Source of the DNA: Acanthaster planci
Lineage: Eukaryota > Echinodermata > Asteroidea > Valvatida > Acanthasteridae
Length of the DNA: 19,248 bases
NCBI RefSeq assembly: GCF_001949145.1
Contig: NW_019091581.1
Span: forward strand, 176,205-195,452
Direction: 5' to 3'
The notes under the pieces were generated by a model. It had not been told where the DNA came from. It ran no database searches and was given only the letters and a program-made list of their open reading frames with translations. The position numbers and the translations under genes were made by a program. Each line of letters begins with the position of its first letter. The first letter of the stretch is position 1. This document shows, in pieces, positions 16,701 to 19,248 of this stretch.

Positions 16701-17923
16701 AGACTGCCTTACAGACTGATGTATGTTGAAGACGTGCCAGGTGTAACGTCACATCAGGTTGTGTTGTACTCGGACAGCAGAAAAGAATGGCATCTTGTTC
16801 GAGAGCGCCATCCTAAATTCAAGCCAGGGAAGGCGCCTGTTTTATGCAGATATGGAGATCACTGTCGGAAGTATTACTGCACATATCCACATATCCCAGA
16901 AGAAGCCGAATTGTGGACTTACATGGCAAAATTTAATTGTAAGTTTGGAGCTGACATACATGTATTTGTGCGGAAAAGTAACATGATAAAACACAGCTTT
17001 CTTATAAGAGTAGTTTTTATGAAGAATTGATATCCATATTAGTATAGCCAGTTTACATTGTAAAATGTCCTTTTTATGTCTTTTTTGTCCTTTTATGGAC
17101 ATGCAGTGAGGACTCTGGACGAGGTCATTTCAATCGCAGCGATAGCCGACAGCAGACAAGTGGCAAATGGCACGGGGGCGTCTGCTCCGGAGCCAGTCAG
17201 GATCCAGCCTTTCTGCTGCACCTACTGCGACAAGCACTTTGAGCGTATTGCACAGCTGAAGGATCACTTGCAGACTCTTGGCCACCTGTCGAGGGTTGAT
17301 TCAGATGCGGAGAGGGAATGGAAACATCGGGAACCCCCCTGGAATTTGGAGAGTGGGAATTACAAATTGTGTGAAGTGTAAGTGTTGATTTCAACTTGAC
17401 GAATAATTTGCAGACCAGTGTTAGGGGGACGTCCATTTTTCTTTGGTTATTTTCACAAGTGTACAAAAAACGGTGAGAGGGGAATGGATGGAGTGGAGGG
17501 GAATGATTGTAAAAATGATGACAAAAAGAATGACCCCCCCTCCCATGCTTCCCTCTTCCTTTCTCTCTCTCTCCACTTTTTGTCAAAATCCATCTGGAGC
17601 ACATCTTGGTCAATGTCAGACAAAATACTTTTCTGAGCTACCCAAATATTAGAGTACAGTGGTTGTTTGTTAAGTAACAAACTTGCTCAAGTTAATGGAA
17701 CAATTTCGGTGTAATCTGTTTTAGGGTCGGAGGAGGCACATGCTTGTCTGGTAGTTCTATCGGTGAGGACAACAGTTGCACAAAGGCCCATAGTCGAGAG
17801 GAACTGGAGGAGTGGAAGGAGCGTTATACATACTGCATGGCTAAGATGAAGACAGCCAAGGAGAGGAAACTGCACTCTTACATGGGTGACCTGCTGTCAA
17901 TGCACGAAGCCGGGATGGATGTG
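7584..17923 (+). CDS. HELZ2-like CCCH/C2H2 zinc-finger protein, N-terminal part (eight exons)
   Basis: This is the gene-level call, joining 7584-7748, 9322-9370, 12233-12470, 14619-14721, 15495-16202, 16626-16938, 17107-17377 and 17725-17923. All phases match and give 682 residues without a stop; the gene continues to the right. Residues 1-150 are Ser/Thr/Gln/Pro-rich and probably disordered, with a basic patch RKK at 118-120. A Cys cluster follows (C153, C159, C163, C167, C174). CCCH fingers are C205-C214-C219-H223, C400-C409-C415-H419, C495-C501-C506-H510 and C614-C622-C634-H638. A C2H2 finger is C563-C566-H579-H585. Every CCCH finger is followed by H-x3-E-x3-W. This layout, with a W-x-x-R-x-P-P segment between the C2H2 finger and finger 4 (597-603), matches the finger modules of HELZ2 and ZC3H7. 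There are no TPR repeats ahead of the fingers, which favours HELZ2. Family knowledge: HELZ2 proteins carry UPF1-type helicase domains and an RNB nuclease domain after the fingers, and in vertebrates the gene is interferon-induced. None of that catalytic part is in this window, so the name is an inference. Confidence 0.65.
7749..9321 (+). other. intron 1
   Basis: About 1.6 kb, AT-rich, from gttagt to a strong acceptor (cattcgttcctgtttcacag). It contains a C-rich then A-rich low-complexity block at about 8605-8775, with CCCACCC-type pyrimidine runs followed by an adenine-rich stretch. I see no further exon whose phase would fit. Confidence 0.55.
8605..8775. repeat. low-complexity C-rich/A-rich block
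   Basis: About 85 bases dominated by CCT, CCC and CAC words are followed by about 75 bases of mostly adenine with scattered G. A short C-rich run follows at 8790-8800. This is simple sequence with no coding signal, and a 64-codon minus-strand frame across it is an artefact of the composition. Confidence 0.6.
9322..9370 (+). CDS. zinc-finger gene, 49-nt micro-exon 2
   Basis: A strong acceptor at 9320-9321 and a donor (agct|gtaagc) at 9371 enclose 16 codons plus one base, reading ADQAYSTVNQPLHCQS. The leftover T joins the CT at 12233-12234 to make a Ser codon and restores exactly the frame of exon 3 (S-QPMVAVD). The phase fit on both sides and the good splice sites are the evidence; the peptide itself carries no domain. 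Skipping it is also possible in frame if exon 3 uses a second AG five bases further on (12236-12237). Confidence 0.55.
9371..12232 (+). other. intron 2
   Basis: About 2.9 kb with no supported exon. It contains several ACATGTACATGT-type stretches (10376-10390, 11150-11161), an (AAT)4 tract near 10395, a tandem pair of ttccatgaac near 10000, and a long fold-back element at 11639-12021. A strong acceptor-like tract at 11590 (ctgtttgcag) has no donor to pair with. Minus-strand AATAAA (9988-9993) and donor-like gtaagt (near 10410) leave open an antisense transcript, but I cannot assemble one. Confidence 0.5.
11639..12021. mobile_element. fold-back element C (MITE-like), about 380 bp
   Basis: The left arm (11639-11777) and right arm (11881-12021) are reverse complements over about 140 bases with small differences. 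Shared blocks include TCTCTGCCAAACATTTAACT, AAAGCTAGAG and AGGTAAGATTAC. The spacer of about 100 bases contains two copies of AAGTACTTTT-like sequence. There is no coding capacity and no clear target duplication. It fits a non-autonomous DNA transposon with long terminal inverted repeats. Confidence 0.75.
12233..12470 (+). CDS. zinc-finger gene, exon 3
   Basis: Acceptor tttttcattcgtag ends at 12232, and the donor GT is at 12471 (ttaag|gtacat). The exon starts by completing a Ser codon, encodes residues 73-150 and leaves two bases (AG) that become Arg with the G of exon 4. It is Ser/Pro/Gln-rich with a basic patch (GQRKKPSKT) that could act as a nuclear-localisation or RNA-contact segment. It ends in a helix-like QFLEKFHL just before the Cys cluster. 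The exon is flanked closely by two fold-back elements. Confidence 0.65.
12486..13153. mobile_element. fold-back element B, about 670 bp, TGGGCCCA ends
   Basis: The core arms at 12656-12795 and 12884-13024 are reverse complements over 140 bases (shared blocks include AAATTTGAATAAAAT, GAATTCTCCA, CTGTTGCTATACC and CAAGCTTTTGC). The similarity continues, more eroded, outward to TGGGCCCAA at 12486 and its inverse ending at 13153. The spacer is about 88 bases. There is no coding capacity. It starts only 15 bases after the exon 3 donor. Confidence 0.8.
13314..13376. repeat. compact 63-nt hairpin
   Basis: ATTTCATTAGGT (13314-13325) pairs perfectly with ACCTAATGAAAT (13365-13376). After a 7/8-base internal loop, TGAATGTTTC pairs with GGAACATTCA (one G-T), closed by a 4-base loop. 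The complementarity stops sharply outside. It could be a tiny MITE relic or an RNA hairpin of pre-miRNA size in the sense transcript. Confidence 0.6.
13606..13763. mobile_element. fold-back element E (MITE-like), 158 bp
   Basis: Two 71-base arms (13606-13676 and 13693-13763) align as reverse complements without any gap at 55 of 71 positions, around a 16-base centre. Shared blocks are CGCCTCCA, GCAACA, CCAATCACGA and GACCC. Thirteen of the sixteen differences are transitions, as expected of an old copy. Two overlapping frames of 94 and 71 codons here are by-products. Confidence 0.75.
13878..14425. repeat. inverted pair of dispersed repeat copies
   Basis: A segment at 13878-13924 recurs inverted at 14351-14425. 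GGCTTTTTAC pairs with GTAAAAAGCC (14416-14425), CCCCCAAAATTG with CAATTTTGGGGG (14351-14362), and TTTGGAAG-type sequence lies between. The left copy is preceded by a G-rich run (13802-13810). These look like two insertions of one family in opposite orientation, or the ends of one eroded element of about 550 bp. Confidence 0.5.
14619..14721 (+). CDS. zinc-finger gene, 103-nt exon 4 (Cys cluster)
   Basis: This short exon was found by splice-phase matching. Acceptor ggcttgcag ends at 14618 and donor cataag|gtaggt begins at 14722. It takes the AG left by exon 3 to complete Arg151, then reads 34 codons with C-x5-C-x3-C-x3-C-x6-C-H (C153, C159, C163, C167, C174, H175), ending SENGHK in phase 0. Both junctions fit exactly, and without it exon 3 cannot join exon 5 in frame. 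The Cys spacing suggests zinc binding but is not a standard CCCH finger. Confidence 0.72.
14722..15494 (+). other. intron 4
   Basis: 773 bases, AT-rich, from gtaggt to acceptor aaatttgtgcag. It contains a direct repeat ataataggtc near 14993 and 15010. A stretch near 15050-15110 (cagtaaactctc, then gcttatctcgaac) weakly resembles ends of pogo/Tigger-type transposons. No exon is supported. Confidence 0.5.
15495..16202 (+). CDS. zinc-finger gene, exon 5 (CCCH fingers 1 and 2)
   Basis: This is the largest exon here, 236 codons, phase 0 at both ends (gtgcag| and aacaag|gtaatg). Finger 1 is C205-x8-C214-x4-C219-x3-H223, then EEEKYIW. A Ser/Pro-rich linker follows with PPPP near 262-265 and a C341-x2-C344 pair with later His residues (H361, H368) that might form another zinc site. 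A conserved-looking segment (KVLVHVL, YLKIRKGARY) precedes finger 2, C400-x8-C409-x5-C415-x3-H419. A 92-codon frame overlapping its start in another phase is a shadow. Confidence 0.8.
16203..16625 (+). other. intron 5
   Basis: 423 bases from gtaatg to acceptor ggaaattccag. AT-rich, no feature seen. It splits the finger 2 signature: H419 is before it and W427 after it. Confidence 0.7.
16626..16938 (+). CDS. zinc-finger gene, exon 6 (CCCH finger 3)
   Basis: It starts in phase 0 with VETEVW, which completes the post-finger helix of finger 2, and ends one base into a codon at donor taat|t|gtaagt. It contains C429 and C440, then a beta-rich segment (RLMYVEDVPG, HQVVLYSDS, EWHLVRERHP) and finger 3, C495-x5-C501-x4-C506-x3-H510 followed by PEEAELW. 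Translation past the donor runs on 30 codons into the intron and is not part of the protein. Confidence 0.8.
17107..17377 (+). CDS. zinc-finger gene, exon 7 (C2H2 finger)
   Basis: Acceptor atggacatgcag ends at 17106. The first two bases complete Leu526 and the last two (GT) complete Val616 with the next exon. It carries a classical C2H2 finger, C563-x2-C566-x12-H579-x5-H585, then the acidic/basic stretch DAEREWKHREPPW, and ends at YKLCE with C614 as the first ligand of CCCH finger 4. The donor gt|gtaagt is consensus. The intron before it is short (168 bases). Confidence 0.82.
17378..17724 (+). other. intron 7
   Basis: 347 bases from gtaagt to acceptor tctgttttag. It holds purine-rich (gagtggagggg) and pyrimidine-rich (cctttctctctctctcc) low-complexity stretches. 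Frames of up to 138 codons that cross it on the minus strand have no exon structure and are shadows. Confidence 0.65.
17725..17923 (+). CDS. zinc-finger gene, exon 8 (rest of CCCH finger 4)
   Basis: The first base completes Val616, then 66 codons run to gatgtg|gtaagc in phase 0. It supplies C622, C634 and H638, so that finger 4 reads C614-x7-C622-x11-C634-x3-H638 across the intron, followed by SREELEEW. After that comes a charged helix (ERYTYCMAKMKTAKERK, then LHSYMGDLLSMHEAG). In HELZ2-type proteins a segment like this leads to the first helicase region, which would lie beyond the window. Confidence 0.78.
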
Positions 17924-17951
17924 GTAAGCTGATACTGCATAGGCCCGTAGG

Positions 17952-18392
17952 CTGGGGGGGGGTTCGAATGAACCCCCCGGTCGCTTTTGAGTTCCACTTG
18001 TTGGTCCTTTTTTTTGTACTGAATATTTTAAATATACCGTAATATTTGGCACCTTAATGTTCAGCATACAAGCCACGGCTTATACGTTGATTATCAAGCT
18101 CAAGGTGACCACGATTCTGCATATTAATAAGTCAATCTCCAGTAATATATACCATCAGGAGGTTTGGGCGAATATCCACATTCCTGGTGTTTCAAAGGGT
18201 TTGATATCAATGTATTTTTGTTTATTCAATATTGAAACTACAGTGTACAAGTCTTACATGCAACCTTTGGTTCGTGACAGACATGCAACTTTTCAGTGTT
18301 GTTTTCCAAAGCACATTGTGATAGGCCTTTGTATAAAAATATGTGTTCACAGCACCAAAAGTTCCACTTTTTGATTTGACGAACCCCCTCAG
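17952..18392. mobile_element. possible 440-bp inverted-repeat element
   Basis: CTGGGGGGGGGTTCG at 17952-17966 is mirrored by CGAACCCCCTCAG at 18380-18392, and further in TTCCACTT occurs near both ends. The left end also folds on itself: GGGGGGTTC (17957-17965) and GAACCCCCC (17970-17978) form a 9-bp stem with a 4-base loop. The element is only about 30 bases after the exon 8 donor. No coding capacity or clear target duplication. Confidence 0.4.
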
Positions 18393-19167
18393 TCTCTGGT
18401 CAGGCAACGGGCCTGCTGCATTATACATTGTTTCTACAGTTATGTCTGTGTTGGTTTGCTGACCTGGGGATGGAGGCAAATGACACATGTGGTGAACCAT
18501 GGTTGCATTAAAATGTCCAAGTGATGGAGTTTTCCTAGACACACTTTTTATGCAATTTAAAATATGCGCTAGTGTATGAAAGTAAATTGACATCCTTTTG
18601 GGATCAGGTGTATTGAAAAGGGACATACATGTATCTAGAACAGAAATACATCAAAACTTCCTACAGTTGTTTTGTGCACAAAGTAGTACATCATTTAGGT
18701 TTTTTCCCTGGAATGACATCACAGTTTTACTTACATCTGTGGAAATTTGCATCAATATAGAAATCAATTAAAAACCAGCCAAACTACCTTTTAGAAATAC
18801 AAAGGTTTATTTTAGAAGATTGTACATGTAGTAAAAGAATTGCATTGCATAGACCCTGTCATTTGGTAGCAGATAAAGATGTTGTATACAAAACGAGTGT
18901 AATATTACTACCAAAGACAACATTTTTAGAATATGATTTTATGATCTTTTTAGAAATGTGATTAGAAAGCAATTGGATTGTTAACATTTGGGGAGTAACA
19001 GTTTCTTCATTTTGATGAAAAAGTTTACTTCAATTGTTTACTAAATGCACTAACAAAACCTCACTTAAGTGCCTAAGCCTTAACATGTACTTAACACTGA
19101 GATAACAGTCCTCAAACTTTCTGCAGTCAAGGTGAAATTAATCTCACAATTTTCTCCTAATCAGTCT

Positions 19168-19185
19168 ATTATTATTATTATTATT
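19168..19185. repeat. (ATT)6 microsatellite, possible retroelement tail
   Basis: Six ATT units are followed by TATTCGGC. Read on the minus strand this is GCCGAATAAATAATAAT..., the kind of short-repeat tail often found at 3' ends of LINE/SINE copies, so a minus-strand retroelement may extend to the right of the window. Confidence 0.6.
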
Positions 19186-19248
19186 TATTCGGCCTTCAAC
19201 AAGACAATGACAGCAAAAACAAGTGATAAAAGAAGTAAGACGAGTTAA

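Larger units (their letters stand above)
17924..19248 (+). other. start of intron 8, open at the window edge
   Basis: From gtaagc to the end I found no exon that continues in phase 0 and has a donor. Candidate acceptors at 18436 (tttctacag) and 19124 (tttctgcag) lead to frames that stop quickly or have no partner. It contains an inverted-repeat element (17952-18392) and a terminal ATT microsatellite. Confidence 0.5.

Noticed and set aside
16842-17102. 86-codon minus-strand frame opposite exon 6 and intron 6
   Set aside because: It is the complement of a supported coding exon and has no features of its own.
18430-18520. Possible ninth exon after tttctacag at 18436
   Set aside because: In phase 0 it stops after about 24 codons, with only a weak GT before the stop and no recognisable family sequence.
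1-19248. tRNA, rRNA and CRISPR arrays
   Set aside because: I looked for tRNA-like box motifs, rRNA-like conserved blocks and regularly spaced repeats and saw none. The only regular array is the 7-bp minisatellite, which has no spacers.

Overview
The window is eukaryotic genomic DNA: multi-exon coding sequence with GT-AG introns, abundant short palindromic transposable-element relics and AT-rich non-coding DNA. The five copies of the 8-mer TAGGCCTA, repeats ending in TGGGCCCA, and a zinc-finger gene of the HELZ2/ZC3H7 type suggest a marine invertebrate deuterostome, most likely an echinoderm. That assignment is an inference from repeat style, not a proof.

Layout. A GC-rich 7-bp minisatellite opens the window (about 16-178). 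At 1563-1703 there is a convincing terminal coding exon (46 codons plus stop) of an unrecognised plus-strand gene lying mostly to the left. Non-coding, repeat-derived DNA follows to about 5.3 kb, including an inverted-repeat element at 4949-5341. The stretch 5342-6196 is a candidate promoter/first-exon region. It carries three perfect matches to the kappaB consensus GGGRNNYYCC and ends in a consensus splice donor (cag|gtaagt). A decayed Tc1/mariner-like transposase lies antisense at 6626-6943.

Main gene. From 7584 to beyond the right edge runs one plus-strand gene. I could assemble eight coding exons whose splice phases all agree: 7584-7748, 9322-9370, 12233-12470, 14619-14721, 15495-16202, 16626-16938, 17107-17377 and 17725-17923. 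They give 682 residues, still open at the last donor. The protein starts with about 150 disordered, Ser/Thr-rich residues. It then has a Cys cluster, four CCCH fingers each followed by the same H-x3-E-x3-W signature, and one C2H2 finger between CCCH fingers 3 and 4. This is the N-terminal RNA-binding module of a HELZ2-like (helicase with zinc finger) protein. The expected helicase part would lie to the right of this window.

Introns. The DNA flanking exon 3 is packed with fold-back (inverted-repeat) elements: 11639-12021, 12486-13153, 13314-13376, 13606-13763 and the 13878/14425 pair. The unspliced transcript should therefore be rich in long hairpins. Two of the eight exons (49 and 103 nt) are too short for simple ORF calling and were found by splice-phase matching.
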